Source of the DNA: Bacteroides gallinarum DSM 18171 = JCM 13658
GTDB taxonomy: Bacteria; Bacteroidota; Bacteroidia; Bacteroidales; Bacteroidaceae
DNA length: 64,000 nt
NCBI RefSeq assembly: GCF_000374365.1
Contig: NZ_KB894136.1
Coordinates: 1 to 64,000 of the forward strand
Reading direction: 5' to 3'
Part shown: one piece after another, positions 8,391 through 17,451 of the stretch
Layout: every line of letters starts with the position of its first letter
How positions within the stretch are numbered: the stretch's first letter is position 1
Position numbers and translations under genes: made by a program
The notes under the pieces: model-generated
What the model saw: only the letters and a program-made list of their open reading frames with translations
What the model was told of the DNA's origin: nothing
Databases searched by the model: none

Positions 8391-9083
8391 ATGTCATATA
8401 TCTTGCATATCGAAACGTCCACGTCGGCCTGCTCCGTAGCCGTGAGCGAGGACGGGCAGAACGTTTTCAGGAAGGAAGACCTGAACGGGCCTTCACACGC
8501 TGTATCGCTGGGAGTATTCGTGGACGAGGCGCTGTCGTTCACCGACAGCCATGCCATGCCGCTGGATGCGGTTGCCGTAAGCTGCGGTCCCGGCTCGTAC
8601 ACGGGGTTGCGTATCGGCGTGTCCATGGCGAAAGGTATCTGCTACGGCCGCAACCTGCCCCTTATCGGGTTGCCTACCTTGAAGGTGCAGTGCGTACCGG
8701 TGCTGCTCTACCACGACGAATTGCCGGACGATGCGCTGCTGTGTCCTATGATAGACGCCCGGCGCATGGAGGTGTATGCCGCCGTGTACGACCGTGCGCT
8801 GAAGCCGGTGCGCGACATTGCGGCGGATATCGTGGACGAGAACTCATACAAGGAGTTCCTGGACAGGCAGCCCGTTTACTTCTTCGGCGACGGTGCAGCC
8901 AAGTGCAAGGGGAAAATCGTACATCCCAACGCGCATTTCATCGACGGCATCCGTCCGCTGGCAAGCATGATGTTTCCGCTGGCAGAGAAGGCTATCGCTG
9001 AAAAGGATTTCAAGGATGTGGCTTACTTCGAACCGTTCTACCTGAAGGAGTTCGTGGCGAGCCAGCCCAAGAAGCTCCTGTAA
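8391..9083 (+). CDS. tsaB: tRNA threonylcarbamoyladenosine biosynthesis protein TsaB
   Basis: A 230-residue ASKHA-fold protein that partners TsaD and TsaE to form t6A37 in ANN-decoding tRNAs. The N-terminal ILHIETSTSACSVAV and the central GPGSYTGLRIGVSMAKG segment are typical. TsaB keeps the fold but not the metal-binding catalytic His pair of TsaD. It is the first gene of the rightward run to rseP, and 50 bp separate it from the DUF4290 gene. Confidence 0.93.
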   Translation: MSYILHIETSTSACSVAVSEDGQNVFRKEDLNGPSHAVSLGVFVDEALSFTDSHAMPLDAVAVSCGPGSYTGLRIGVSMAKGICYGRNLPLIGLPTLKVQCVPVLLYHDELPDDALLCPMIDARRMEVYAAVYDRALKPVRDIAADIVDENSYKEFLDRQPVYFFGDGAAKCKGKIVHPNAHFIDGIRPLASMMFPLAEKAIAEKDFKDVAYFEPFYLKEFVASQPKKLL

Positions 9084-9133
9084 CGGCCGGTAAGCGCCAA
9101 TCATTACTCACTGAATCATTAACCGTTAAGAAA

Positions 9134-9754
9134 ATGCAATATAACACTCAACAAAAACGGATGCCCTTGCCCGAGTACGGCCGCAGCATCCAGAATATGG
9201 TAGACCATGCACTGACTATCGAAGACCGCTCCGAGCGCCAACGTTGCGCCAACACCATTATCAACATCATGGGGAGCATGTTTCCGCACCTGCGCGATGT
9301 GCCCGACTTCAAGCATAAGCTTTGGGACCACCTCGCTATCATGGCCGACTTCAAGCTGGATATCGACTATCCCTACGAGATTATCCGCAAAGACAACCTG
9401 AACACCAAGCCGGAGGCAGTTCCCTACCCCAGCACCAAAATCCGTTACCGCCACTACGGCCGTACCCTGGAAGTGCTGATTCAGAAGGCTTGCGAATTTC
9501 CCGAAGGCGATGAGAAGCAGAACCTGGTAGCGCTGATTTGCAACCACATGAAGAAGGATTATATGGCGTGGAACAAAGATACTATCGACGACCGCAAAAT
9601 AGCCGACGACCTCGAAGAGCTCTCCGGCGGCAAACTGCAAATGACCGATAGCCTGCTACGCCTGATGTCCGAGCGGATTGAGCAGAACTACCGTCCGAAA
9701 ACGAATAACCAAAACAACAGGAACAACAATAGGAATAATAAAAGAAAATACTGA
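9134..9754 (+). CDS. DUF4290 protein, Bacteroidetes-specific
   Basis: A 206-residue soluble protein of unknown function. The N-terminus MQYNTQQKRMPLPEYGRSIQ and the later segments DFKLDIDYPYEI and HMKKDYMAWNKD match a family I recall as DUF4290, usually found beside murA in Bacteroidetes. The C-terminus is low-complexity and basic, Asn- and Arg-rich (residues about 190-206), as in nucleic-acid-binding tails. It sits between tsaB and murA. A link to the cell envelope or RNA is conjecture. Confidence 0.8.
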   Translation: MQYNTQQKRMPLPEYGRSIQNMVDHALTIEDRSERQRCANTIINIMGSMFPHLRDVPDFKHKLWDHLAIMADFKLDIDYPYEIIRKDNLNTKPEAVPYPSTKIRYRHYGRTLEVLIQKACEFPEGDEKQNLVALICNHMKKDYMAWNKDTIDDRKIADDLEELSGGKLQMTDSLLRLMSERIEQNYRPKTNNQNNRNNNRNNKRKY

Positions 9755-9763
9755 ATTTAAAGC

Positions 9764-9863
9764 GATTAGCGGTTAACAATTAGTGATTAGCGTTTATGCC
9801 ATACGACATCACCACGCTGCCACTAATTATTAACAGCTAATCACTAACCGCTAATCATTAACC
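9764..9863. repeat. Nested inverted repeats between the DUF4290 gene and murA
   Basis: Two perfect 12-bp inverted repeats overlap. GATTAGCGGTTA (9764-9775) pairs with TAACCGCTAATC (9845-9856). TTAGTGATTAGC (9780-9791) pairs with GCTAATCACTAA (9836-9847). The right arms share three bases, so the two stems compete at their edge. The run is built from a repeated GATTAG/CTAATC word. It could form a transcript structure that attenuates or stabilises murA mRNA. Confidence 0.7.
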
Positions 9864-9872
9864 ACTACTTTC

Positions 9873-11177
9873 ATGGCCTCATTTGTAATAGAAGGTGGAC
9901 ATAGTCTTTCAGGAGATATCTATCCGCAGGGAGCGAAGAACGAGGTTTTGCAGATTATCTGCGCCACGCTGCTTACCGCGGAAGAGGTGACGGTGCACAA
10001 CGTACCGGACATACTGGACGTCAACAACCTTATCCAACTGATGCGGGATATGGGTGTCGCGGTATCGAAGAAGGGTATCGACACGTACAGTTTCCGGGCA
10101 GCCGATGTGGATTTCGCCTATCTGGAAAGCGACGAGTTCCTGAAAAGGTGTTCCAGCCTGCGCGGTTCGGTTATGCTGGTAGGCCCTATGGTGGCACGCT
10201 TCGGCAAGGCTATGATTTCCAAGCCGGGAGGAGACAAGATAGGACGCCGCCGGCTGGATACGCATTTCATCGGCATACAGAACTTGGGGGCGGAATTCGC
10301 CTACAACGAGAAACGGGAGGTTTACGAAATATCCGCACAGCGGTTGCAGGGCAGCTATATGCTGCTGGACGAGGCATCCGTAACGGGAACGGCGAACATC
10401 GTCATGGCGGCGGTGCTGGCAAAAGGCAAGACGACCATTTACAATGCCGCATGCGAGCCTTACGTACAGCAGTTATGCCGTATGCTGAACCGCATGGGTG
10501 CCAAGATAGAGGGTATCGCCTCCAACCTGCTCACTGTGGAGGGGGTGGACGAGCTGCACGGAACGGAACATACGATTCTTCCGGACATGATTGAAGTGGG
10601 GAGCTTCATCGGCATGGCCGCCATGACGAGGAGCGAGCTTACTATCAAGAATGTATCGCACGCCAACTTGGGCATCATCCCCGACAGTTTCCGACGGTTG
10701 GGTATCAAAATGGAGCAACGCGGCGATGATATTTATGTGCCGGCGCAGGAAACCTACCAGATAGAGTCCTTTATCGACGGTTCTATCATGACGATTGCCG
10801 ATGCGCCCTGGCCGGGTCTTACCCCGGACTTGCTGAGCGTATTGCTGGTGGTTGCCACGCAGGCGAAGGGTAGCGTGCTGATTCATCAGAAGATGTTCGA
10901 AAGTCGCCTGTTCTTCGTAGACAAACTGATAGATATGGGTGCGCAAATTATTCTGTGCGACCCGCACCGCGCCGTAGTAATAGGGCACGACCACGGTTTC
11001 AAGCTGCGCGGCGGCAATATGACTTCGCCGGACATCCGTGCCGGCATCGCCCTGCTGATAGCTGCCATGAGCGCCGACGGCATCAGCCGTATCCACAACA
11101 TCGAGCAGATAGACCGGGGATACCAGGATATTGAAAGGCGGCTGAATGCGTTGGGTGCGAGAATAACGAGGATATGA
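9873..11177 (+). CDS. murA: UDP-GlcNAc 1-carboxyvinyltransferase (Asp-type MurA)
   Basis: First committed step of peptidoglycan synthesis: transfers enolpyruvate from PEP to UDP-GlcNAc in the cytoplasm. The 434-residue length and the N-terminal AKNEVLQII are typical of the EPSP-synthase-like fold. The active-site loop reads KPGGDKIGRR. The position equivalent to E. coli Cys115 is Asp121 here. Cys is the residue alkylated by fosfomycin, and Asp at this place gives fosfomycin-insensitive enzymes in other bacteria. It is followed after 73 bp by rimM. Confidence 0.94.
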   Translation: MASFVIEGGHSLSGDIYPQGAKNEVLQIICATLLTAEEVTVHNVPDILDVNNLIQLMRDMGVAVSKKGIDTYSFRAADVDFAYLESDEFLKRCSSLRGSVMLVGPMVARFGKAMISKPGGDKIGRRRLDTHFIGIQNLGAEFAYNEKREVYEISAQRLQGSYMLLDEASVTGTANIVMAAVLAKGKTTIYNAACEPYVQQLCRMLNRMGAKIEGIASNLLTVEGVDELHGTEHTILPDMIEVGSFIGMAAMTRSELTIKNVSHANLGIIPDSFRRLGIKMEQRGDDIYVPAQETYQIESFIDGSIMTIADAPWPGLTPDLLSVLLVVATQAKGSVLIHQKMFESRLFFVDKLIDMGAQIILCDPHRAVVIGHDHGFKLRGGNMTSPDIRAGIALLIAAMSADGISRIHNIEQIDRGYQDIERRLNALGARITRI

Positions 11178-11250
11178 AGATAGAGGCGGTAGAGCGGCAA
11201 AGCCGGTGAAACGGCAGGATGTGCGATAAGCGATAAGGCGGTAAAACGAT

Positions 11251-11787
11251 ATGATACGAAAAGAAGAAGTATATAAGATAGGTATATTCAACAAGCCTCA
11301 CGGCATTCACGGAGAGTTGTCATTCACCTTTACGGATGATATTTTCGACCGCACGGAGGCGGAATACCTTATTTGCCTGCTGGACGGGATATTCGTGCCG
11401 TTCTTCATGGAGGAGTACCGTTTCCGCTCGGACACCACGGCTCTCGTCAAGCTCGAAGGAGTAGATACGGCAGAACGTGCACGCATGTTTACCAATGTCG
11501 AGGTGTACTTTCCCGTGAAGCATGCCGAGGAAGCCGGGGCAGGAGAACTCAGTTGGGATTTCTTCGTGGGTTTCTGCGTGGAAGAAGTGCATCACGGCAA
11601 ACTGGGCGAGATTACGGAGGTGGATACCTCTACCATTAATACCTTGTTCGTAGTGGATTACAAGGGGGAGGAATTGCTGATTCCGGCGCAGGAGGTTTTT
11701 ATCGCAGGCATCGACCGGAAGCATAAAGTTATCACGGTAGACCTGCCGGAAGGGTTGCTGGCTTTGGACGAAACGGAAGAAGTGTAA
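11251..11787 (+). CDS. rimM: Ribosome maturation factor RimM
   Basis: Binds ribosomal protein S19 and helps maturation of the 30S head. The 178-residue product has the N-terminal RimM barrel ([17 protein letters not shown]) and a C-terminal PRC-barrel ([19 protein letters not shown]). In many bacteria rimM sits beside trmD; here it lies between murA and a peptidase gene, in the same direction. The ATG lies in AAAACGATATGATACG. Confidence 0.93.
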   Translation: MIRKEEVYKIGIFNKPHGIHGELSFTFTDDIFDRTEAEYLICLLDGIFVPFFMEEYRFRSDTTALVKLEGVDTAERARMFTNVEVYFPVKHAEEAGAGELSWDFFVGFCVEEVHHGKLGEITEVDTSTINTLFVVDYKGEELLIPAQEVFIAGIDRKHKVITVDLPEGLLALDETEEV

Positions 11788-11896
11788 AACGGCAACCGGG
11801 AACGGACAACCGGACGGCAGGACGGCGGACGGACGCCACCCGGAGGTGGTGAGTATTGATTGAATGAACGATAAACAGTTAAACAAGAGTTTATAA

Positions 11897-12766
11897 GTGA
11901 CGGCAAATAAGAAGAAAAAAAGAAGAAAAGCTTTCTGGAGTAATATCAAGTTCAAGTACAGGCTTACCATTACGAATGAGAATACCCTCGAGGATATTAT
12001 CACGCTACGTGTATCCAAGCTGAACGGTTTCTCCGTATTGCTTTCCGTGCTGACGGTACTCTTCCTGATTGCTTCCCTGATTGTCGCTTTCACCCCGTTG
12101 CGCAATTACCTGCCCGGATATATGAACAGTGAAATTCGTGCCCAGGTGGTAGAGAATGCCTTGCGGGTGGATTCGCTCCAGCAACTGGTAGCCAGGCAGA
12201 ACCTATACATCATGAATATCCAGGATATTTTCCAGGGCAGGATAAAGACCGACACGGTACATTCTATCGACTCCCTTACCACCGTGCGGGAGGATTCGCT
12301 CATGGAGCGCACGCAGCGCGAGGCGGAATTCCGCAAGCAATACGAGGAAACGGAGAAGTACAACCTGACAAGCATCACCTCGCGCCCCGAAGTAGACGGA
12401 CTGATATTCTACCGTCCTACCCGCGGCATGATTTCGTCTCCTTTCAATGCAGAGAAGAAACACTTCGGAACGGACATAGCCGCCAACCCGGGAGAAAGCG
12501 TACTGGCTACCCTGGACGGAACGGTTATCCTAAGTACTTATACCGCTGAAACCGGTTATCTAATCGAGGTGCAGCACAACCAGGACTTCGTATCCGTTTA
12601 CAAGCATTGCGGTTCCCTGCTGAAACGGGAGGGCGATAGCGTAAAAGGCGGCGAAGCCATTGCTTTAGTAGGCAATACCGGACAACTGACTACCGGTCCT
12701 CACCTGCACTTTGAGCTATGGCACAAAGGAAGAGCTGTCAATCCGGAACTTTACATCGTGTTTTAG
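11897..12766 (+). CDS. M23 family membrane-anchored peptidase (LytM-like)
   Basis: A 289-residue protein with a very basic N-terminus (TANKKKKRRKAFW), one membrane segment (about residues 50-70), a periplasmic coiled-coil-like stalk and a C-terminal M23 domain. HFGTDIAANPG and GPHLHFELW provide the HxxxD and HxH zinc ligands, so it may be an active peptidoglycan endopeptidase or a divisome activator. The GTG start is favoured because an in-frame TAA precedes it directly and the next ATG falls beyond the membrane segment. Confidence 0.88.
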   Translation: MTANKKKKRRKAFWSNIKFKYRLTITNENTLEDIITLRVSKLNGFSVLLSVLTVLFLIASLIVAFTPLRNYLPGYMNSEIRAQVVENALRVDSLQQLVARQNLYIMNIQDIFQGRIKTDTVHSIDSLTTVREDSLMERTQREAEFRKQYEETEKYNLTSITSRPEVDGLIFYRPTRGMISSPFNAEKKHFGTDIAANPGESVLATLDGTVILSTYTAETGYLIEVQHNQDFVSVYKHCGSLLKREGDSVKGGEAIALVGNTGQLTTGPHLHFELWHKGRAVNPELYIVF

Positions 12767-12968
12767 CAGAAAGGCGGGAGGAAGTATCAGATTATAGAAG
12801 GTATAAGAAAGAAAACATAAAACATAAGATAGAAAGTATAAAGCATTAAGATATAAAGTATAAAGTATAAAGCATTAAGAAATAAAACATTAAGAAATAA
12901 AACATTAAGAAATAAAGCATAAAATAAAAATCATAAATCTAAAATCATAAAATCCCCAATCTTATCCA
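12767..12968. repeat. AT-rich degenerate repeat region before dxr
   Basis: About 200 bp with very few G and C and no gene. At its core are three tandem 15-bp units, CATTAAGAAATAAAA with one terminal variant (12873-12887, 12888-12902, 12903-12917). Related pieces built from CATTAAG, TATAAAG and CATAAAA flank them. The strand is strongly purine/A-biased. Slippage could change its length; an effect on dxr expression is only a possibility. Confidence 0.75.
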
Positions 12969-14135
12969 ATGAAGAAACAAATTGCCATACTCGGCTCTAC
13001 CGGTTCAATCGGTACGCAGGCGTTGCAGGTTATCGAGGAGCACCCCGACCGGTACGAAGCCTATGTGCTGACTGCCAATAACCGGGTGGACGACCTGATT
13101 GCCCAGGCACGCAAGTTCAAGCCTGAAGCGGTGGTAATAGCAAACGAAACGAAATACCGGCAACTGAAAGATGCCCTTGCCGACCTGCCTATCAAAGTGT
13201 ATGCCGGCGAGGATGCCTTATGCCAGATTGTAACGGATGCCTCTATCGATATGGTGCTGACCGCTATGGTAGGCTATGCCGGACTGAAACCTACCATGAA
13301 TGCCATTCGTGCACGCAAGATAATAGCCCTTGCCAACAAAGAAACCCTGGTTGTGGCGGGCGAGCTTATCAACGACCTGGCACGTTTCAGCGGCACTCCT
13401 ATCCTACCGGTAGATTCCGAACATTCCGCCGTATTCCAGTGTTTGGCAGGAGAAGCGGGCAATACCATTGAGAAAGTCATACTGACGGCTTCCGGCGGCC
13501 CGTTCCGTACCTGTACAATGGAGCAGCTCGCCACCGTGACTAAGGCGCAGGCCTTGAAACATCCCAACTGGGACATGGGAGCCAAAATCACGATAGACTC
13601 CGCCTCTATGATGAACAAGGGTTTCGAGGTAATCGAGGCGAAGTGGCTGTTCGGCGTACGTCCCGACCAGATAGAAGTGGTGGTGCATCCGCAATCCGTC
13701 ATTCACTCAATGGTACAGTTCGAAGACGGGGCGGTGAAGGCGCAACTGGGCATGCCGGACATGCGCCTGCCTATCCAGTACGCATTTTCCTACCCGGAAC
13801 GTCCCAAAGCGTCTTTTCCGCGGCTGGACTTCCGGCAGTGTACGGAGCTGACCTTCGAGCAGCCCGATACGGCACGCTTCCGCAACCTGGCGCTGGCATA
13901 CGAGGCGCTGCACCGTGCAGGAAACATGCCGTGCATCGTCAACGCCGCCAACGAAGTGGTGGTGGCCGCTTTCCTGCGGGACGGAATATCGTTCCTCGGC
14001 ATGAGCGATGTCATTGAAAAGACAATGGAGAAGGTGTCTTTCATACAGAAACCTACTTACGAGGATTATGTGGCTACCGATGCGGAAGCCAGGCGGATAG
14101 CGGAAGAACTGACCGCATCCGGCAGTTTCCGGTAA
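12969..14135 (+). CDS. dxr: 1-deoxy-D-xylulose 5-phosphate reductoisomerase
   Basis: Converts DXP to 2-C-methyl-D-erythritol 4-phosphate with NADPH and a divalent metal, the second step of the MEP isoprenoid pathway. The 388-residue protein has the NADPH-binding LGSTGSIGTQAL at residues 7-18, the metal- and substrate-binding VDSEHSAVFQCL, and SASMMNKGFEVIEAKWLF. It lies upstream of rseP, a common order in Bacteroidetes and other bacteria. Confidence 0.96.
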   Translation: MKKQIAILGSTGSIGTQALQVIEEHPDRYEAYVLTANNRVDDLIAQARKFKPEAVVIANETKYRQLKDALADLPIKVYAGEDALCQIVTDASIDMVLTAMVGYAGLKPTMNAIRARKIIALANKETLVVAGELINDLARFSGTPILPVDSEHSAVFQCLAGEAGNTIEKVILTASGGPFRTCTMEQLATVTKAQALKHPNWDMGAKITIDSASMMNKGFEVIEAKWLFGVRPDQIEVVVHPQSVIHSMVQFEDGAVKAQLGMPDMRLPIQYAFSYPERPKASFPRLDFRQCTELTFEQPDTARFRNLALAYEALHRAGNMPCIVNAANEVVVAAFLRDGISFLGMSDVIEKTMEKVSFIQKPTYEDYVATDAEARRIAEELTASGSFR

Positions 14136-14198
14136 CCGCGACAGGTGAATAATAAATTGTAAATCATAAAACAGTAAAAACAGTAAATTAGTAAATTA

Positions 14199-15536
14199 AT
14201 GGAAACATTCTTGATTCGTACCCTACAACTCATAATGAGCCTTTCGCTGCTCGTCATTGTCCATGAAGGAGGGCACTTTCTTTTTGCCCGCTTATTCAAG
14301 ACACGAGTAGAGAAGTTCTGCCTTTTCTTCGACCCGTGGTTCACATTGTTCAAGTTCAAACCGAAAAACAGCGAGACGGAATACGGCATCGGCTGGTTGC
14401 CTTTAGGCGGGTATGTGAAAATTGCAGGTATGATAGACGAGTCCATGGATACCGAGCAGATGAAACAGCCCGTGCAGTCGTGGGAGTTCCGTGCCAAACC
14501 GGCATGGCAACGACTGTTGATTATGGTGGGCGGTGTTCTGTTCAACTTCCTGCTGGCATTATTCATCTATTCTATGATACTTTTCACCTGGGGAGATGAG
14601 TATGTACCTTTACAGAAAGCCCCGCTGGGTATGGACTTCAACGAAACAGCCAAAGCAATAGGCTTTCGTGACGGCGATATACTGGTATCTGCCGACGGTG
14701 TGCCTTTGGAGCGCTACGGTGGCGACATGCTGACAAGCATCGTCGATGCACGCCAGGTTACCGTACTGCGCAACGGGCAGGAAGCCTCCGTGTATATCCC
14801 CGAAGATATGATGGAACGCCTGCTTGCCGACAGCATCCGCTTCGCATCGTTCCGCTATCCGTTCGTAATCGACAGCATCGCACCGGGACGCCCCGCCGCA
14901 CTTGCCGGCTTGCAACCGGGCGACAGCGTTACGCAACTGGACGGGCGCAACATCGCCTACTTCGACTTTAAGGAAGAGATGCTGAACCGCCAGAAGGCCG
15001 CAACTCCCGACAACCGTCTTATCTCCCTGACTTATGTAAGAGCCGGAGTGACGGATACGGTGACGCTGGCAACGGATTCTTTGTACCAGATAGGTATCGT
15101 GGCGTCCATGCAGACGGACAGGCTGCTGCCCGTTGTGAAGAAGGAGTACGGTTTCTTCGCATCTATCCCCGCCGGAGTAACTCTGGGAGTGAATACCCTG
15201 AAAGGATATGTGGGGCAGATGAAGTACCTCTTTTCCAAGGAGGGCGCCAAGCAGCTCGGCGGTTTCGGAACAATCGGCAGCATTTTCCCCGCAACATGGG
15301 ACTGGTATCAGTTCTGGTACATGACGGCATTCCTCTCCATTATCCTCGCTTTCATGAATATACTGCCTATTCCGGCATTGGACGGCGGGCATGTCTTATT
15401 CCTGATTTACGAGATTGTAGCGCGCCGCAAGCCCAGCGACAAGTTTATGGAACGTGCGCAAATGGTGGGTATGTTCCTGCTGTTCGGCCTGATAATCTGG
15501 GCAAACTTCAATGATATACTCCGGTTCCTATTCTAA
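14199..15536 (+). CDS. rseP: RseP-type site-2 intramembrane zinc protease
   Basis: Inner-membrane M50 protease that cleaves membrane segments of regulators such as anti-sigma factors and signal-peptide remnants. The 445-residue protein has HEGGH in the first membrane segment (VIVHEGGHFLF), one or two central PDZ-like regions (around residues 125-310) and the conserved NILPIPALDGGHVLF supplying the third zinc ligand Asp. It follows dxr by 63 bp. Downstream is a palindromic element before the convergent ddh gene. Confidence 0.94.
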   Translation: METFLIRTLQLIMSLSLLVIVHEGGHFLFARLFKTRVEKFCLFFDPWFTLFKFKPKNSETEYGIGWLPLGGYVKIAGMIDESMDTEQMKQPVQSWEFRAKPAWQRLLIMVGGVLFNFLLALFIYSMILFTWGDEYVPLQKAPLGMDFNETAKAIGFRDGDILVSADGVPLERYGGDMLTSIVDARQVTVLRNGQEASVYIPEDMMERLLADSIRFASFRYPFVIDSIAPGRPAALAGLQPGDSVTQLDGRNIAYFDFKEEMLNRQKAATPDNRLISLTYVRAGVTDTVTLATDSLYQIGIVASMQTDRLLPVVKKEYGFFASIPAGVTLGVNTLKGYVGQMKYLFSKEGAKQLGGFGTIGSIFPATWDWYQFWYMTAFLSIILAFMNILPIPALDGGHVLFLIYEIVARRKPSDKFMERAQMVGMFLLFGLIIWANFNDILRFLF

Positions 15537-15557
15537 AACGGCAAGACATAAAAAGAC

Positions 15558-15655
15558 GGGGATGTGTCAAAACTCCCCCTTTACCGAAATCACCCTCGCT
15601 ACAACTGACTGTGGCGAGGGTGATTTTTAGTTTGTGAGAGTTTCGACACACCCTC
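15558..15655. mobile_element. 98-bp MITE-like palindromic element
   Basis: Terminal inverted repeats GGGGATGTGTCAAAACTC (15558-15575) and GAGTTTCGACACACCCTC (15638-15655) match at 15 of 18 positions. An inner stem, AATCACCCTCGCTACA (15588-15603) with TGTGGCGAGGGTGATT (15610-15625), matches at 15 of 16. The element lies between convergent rseP and ddh and encodes nothing. It looks like a non-autonomous element of an IS with TGTGTC-type ends. It may also serve as a two-way terminator. Confidence 0.65.
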
Positions 15656-15702
15656 GTTTTTATTGAGGGGGGGTGCCGAAGCCACCCGCTTCTTTTATAG
15701 CC

Positions 15703-16602
15703 TTATACCAAGTGTGCAATCCACTCCTCGCGGTCGCCCGGCAGAAGGTCGATAACCGGAATTTCGACCATTGTGTAGCAGCCCGGCTGCTGGCGCATGG
15801 CGGCACGCGCTACGCATACCAACACCTGTGCGGTGAGGGCGGGGTTATTGATACGCATGTTGAACTCGAACAGTTGGTTCTGCGTCTTTCCCGAAACGCC
15901 TTTACGGGTAAGGTTCACACCGTGCCCCATATCGAGCAGCGCGTCCACGCTCGGAACGAGTTTCACGTGGGTTTCGTCGTTTACGAAATATGGGTCTGCC
16001 TTGATAGCGGCGGCTACCTTGTCGAATTCGTATCCCTCTTTCAGTTCGATATAAACCATGCGGCGGTGTATTCCCGTACCGGTAGGAATGGTCATCGAGA
16101 GGGCTGCTTTCACGCCTTCAACGGCTTTTACCGCTACCGTATGCCCCATGCTCATGCCCGGTCCGAAGTTGGTATAGGTAATGCCTTTCGGTGCAATGGC
16201 TTCCAGCAAGGTGCGCACAACGGAATCGCTCCCCGGGTCCCAGCCGGCAGAAATGACGGACACGGTGTTATGTGCCTTTGCCTCCGCATCCAACGTGCGG
16301 CGCAATGCCGGGATACCGGTATGGATGTCGAAGCTGTCTACCGTATGGATACCTAATGCCAGTATCTCCTTGGCATATTTTTCGACACTGCGGGTAGGGG
16401 TACAAAGGATAGCGACGTCTACGTCCTTCAATTCCCTGATATCTTTCACTACGGAATATTCACTCAACTCTGCCGGGCGGTTCTCTGCTCCTGCACGGCG
16501 CACTACTCCGGCGATTTCAAAATCGGGAGCTGCTTGCAGCGCCTCAAGTACATAATGTCCGATATTGCCATATCCAACAATGGCTGCTCTTACTTTTTTC
16601 AT
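15703..16602 (-). CDS. ddh: meso-diaminopimelate D-dehydrogenase
   Basis: NADPH-dependent enzyme that makes meso-diaminopimelate directly from tetrahydrodipicolinate and ammonia, for lysine and peptidoglycan. The 299-residue product starts MKKVRAAIVGYGNIGHYVLEAL (Rossmann GxGxxG). It has CTPTRSVEKY, SAGWDPGSDSVVR and NFGPGMSMGHTVAVKA, as in Ddh. I start it at the ATG at 16600-16602 and not at an upstream in-frame TTG (16626), since the Rossmann strand follows this Met at once. It is transcribed alone from a -7 box at 16645-16652. Confidence 0.94.
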   Translation of the reverse strand: MKKVRAAIVGYGNIGHYVLEALQAAPDFEIAGVVRRAGAENRPAELSEYSVVKDIRELKDVDVAILCTPTRSVEKYAKEILALGIHTVDSFDIHTGIPALRRTLDAEAKAHNTVSVISAGWDPGSDSVVRTLLEAIAPKGITYTNFGPGMSMGHTVAVKAVEGVKAALSMTIPTGTGIHRRMVYIELKEGYEFDKVAAAIKADPYFVNDETHVKLVPSVDALLDMGHGVNLTRKGVSGKTQNQLFEFNMRINNPALTAQVLVCVARAAMRQQPGCYTMVEIPVIDLLPGDREEWIAHLV

Positions 16603-16644
16603 TCTTTTATCGGTTTTAGTTATCAACTTTCTATTTTATCGGCA

Positions 16645-16652
16645 CAAAAGTA
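16645..16652 (-). promoter_or_regulatory. -7 box of ddh
   Basis: TACTTTTG on the minus strand is an exact TAnnTTTG match 42 bp before the chosen ddh start. No clear -33 box was seen. Confidence 0.45.
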
Positions 16653-16809
16653 AGCATTTTCATTTATATCTTAGTATAGAAGCCTGCAAGTTTCACAGAG
16701 TTTTTTCTTTTTTTAAAGACTAAAAGTCGATAATAATTCCTACATTCGCAGGCAAAGAGTAACAAGACGGTAAAGCGACAAGGGTTTACCGCGCCATATT
16801 CGTAAACAT

Positions 16810-17412
16810 ATGATAGAATACATTAAAGGTGAAATTGCCGAGCTCGGTCCGGCAAACGTAGTCATAGACTGCAACGGCCTGGGATATGCCGCAAACATTT
16901 CCCTGAATACGTATGCTGCCATACAGGGGAAAAAGAATTGCAAATTATACATTTACGAGGCTATCCGCGAAGATGCCTACGTTCTTTATGGCTTTGCGGA
17001 CAAACAGGAGCGTGAATTATTCCTGCTGCTGATTTCCGTATCGGGTATCGGCGGCAATACGGCACGCATGATTCTCTCGGCCTTATCGCCGGCAGAACTA
17101 ATCAATGTCATCAGCACGGAGAATGCCGGCCTGCTGAAAACGGTAAAGGGTATCGGCCTGAAAACAGCCCAGCGTATCATAGTCGATTTGAAGGATAAGA
17201 TAAAAGCCGGAGGAACCGCTGCCGGAACAGCCGGCATGACCGGGATTTCCTTTACCGCCGCCAATGCGCAGGTACAGGAAGAAGCCGTAGCCGCCCTTAC
17301 AATGCTGGGGTTTGCGCAGGCTCCCTCGCAAAAAGTGGTAACGGCCATTCTAAAAGAGGATGCCGATGCTCCGGTAGAGCAGGTTATCAAACTGGCGCTG
17401 AAAAGACTGTAA
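16810..17412 (+). CDS. ruvA: Holliday junction branch migration protein RuvA
   Basis: Tetrameric DNA-binding subunit that holds the four-way junction for the RuvB motor. The 200-residue length is normal. The N-terminal OB domain ([20 protein letters not shown]) is followed by helix-hairpin-helix segments ([15 protein letters not shown] and [20 protein letters not shown]) and a C-terminal RuvB-contact domain after an Ala/Gly-rich linker ([10 protein letters not shown]). ruvB is not adjacent. The gene 40 bp downstream is a hypothetical in the same direction. Confidence 0.95.
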   Translation: MIEYIKGEIAELGPANVVIDCNGLGYAANISLNTYAAIQGKKNCKLYIYEAIREDAYVLYGFADKQERELFLLLISVSGIGGNTARMILSALSPAELINVISTENAGLLKTVKGIGLKTAQRIIVDLKDKIKAGGTAAGTAGMTGISFTAANAQVQEEAVAALTMLGFAQAPSQKVVTAILKEDADAPVEQVIKLALKRL

Positions 17413-17451
17413 CTCTTACATACATAGTATTCACATTAAAGCAAACAAACA

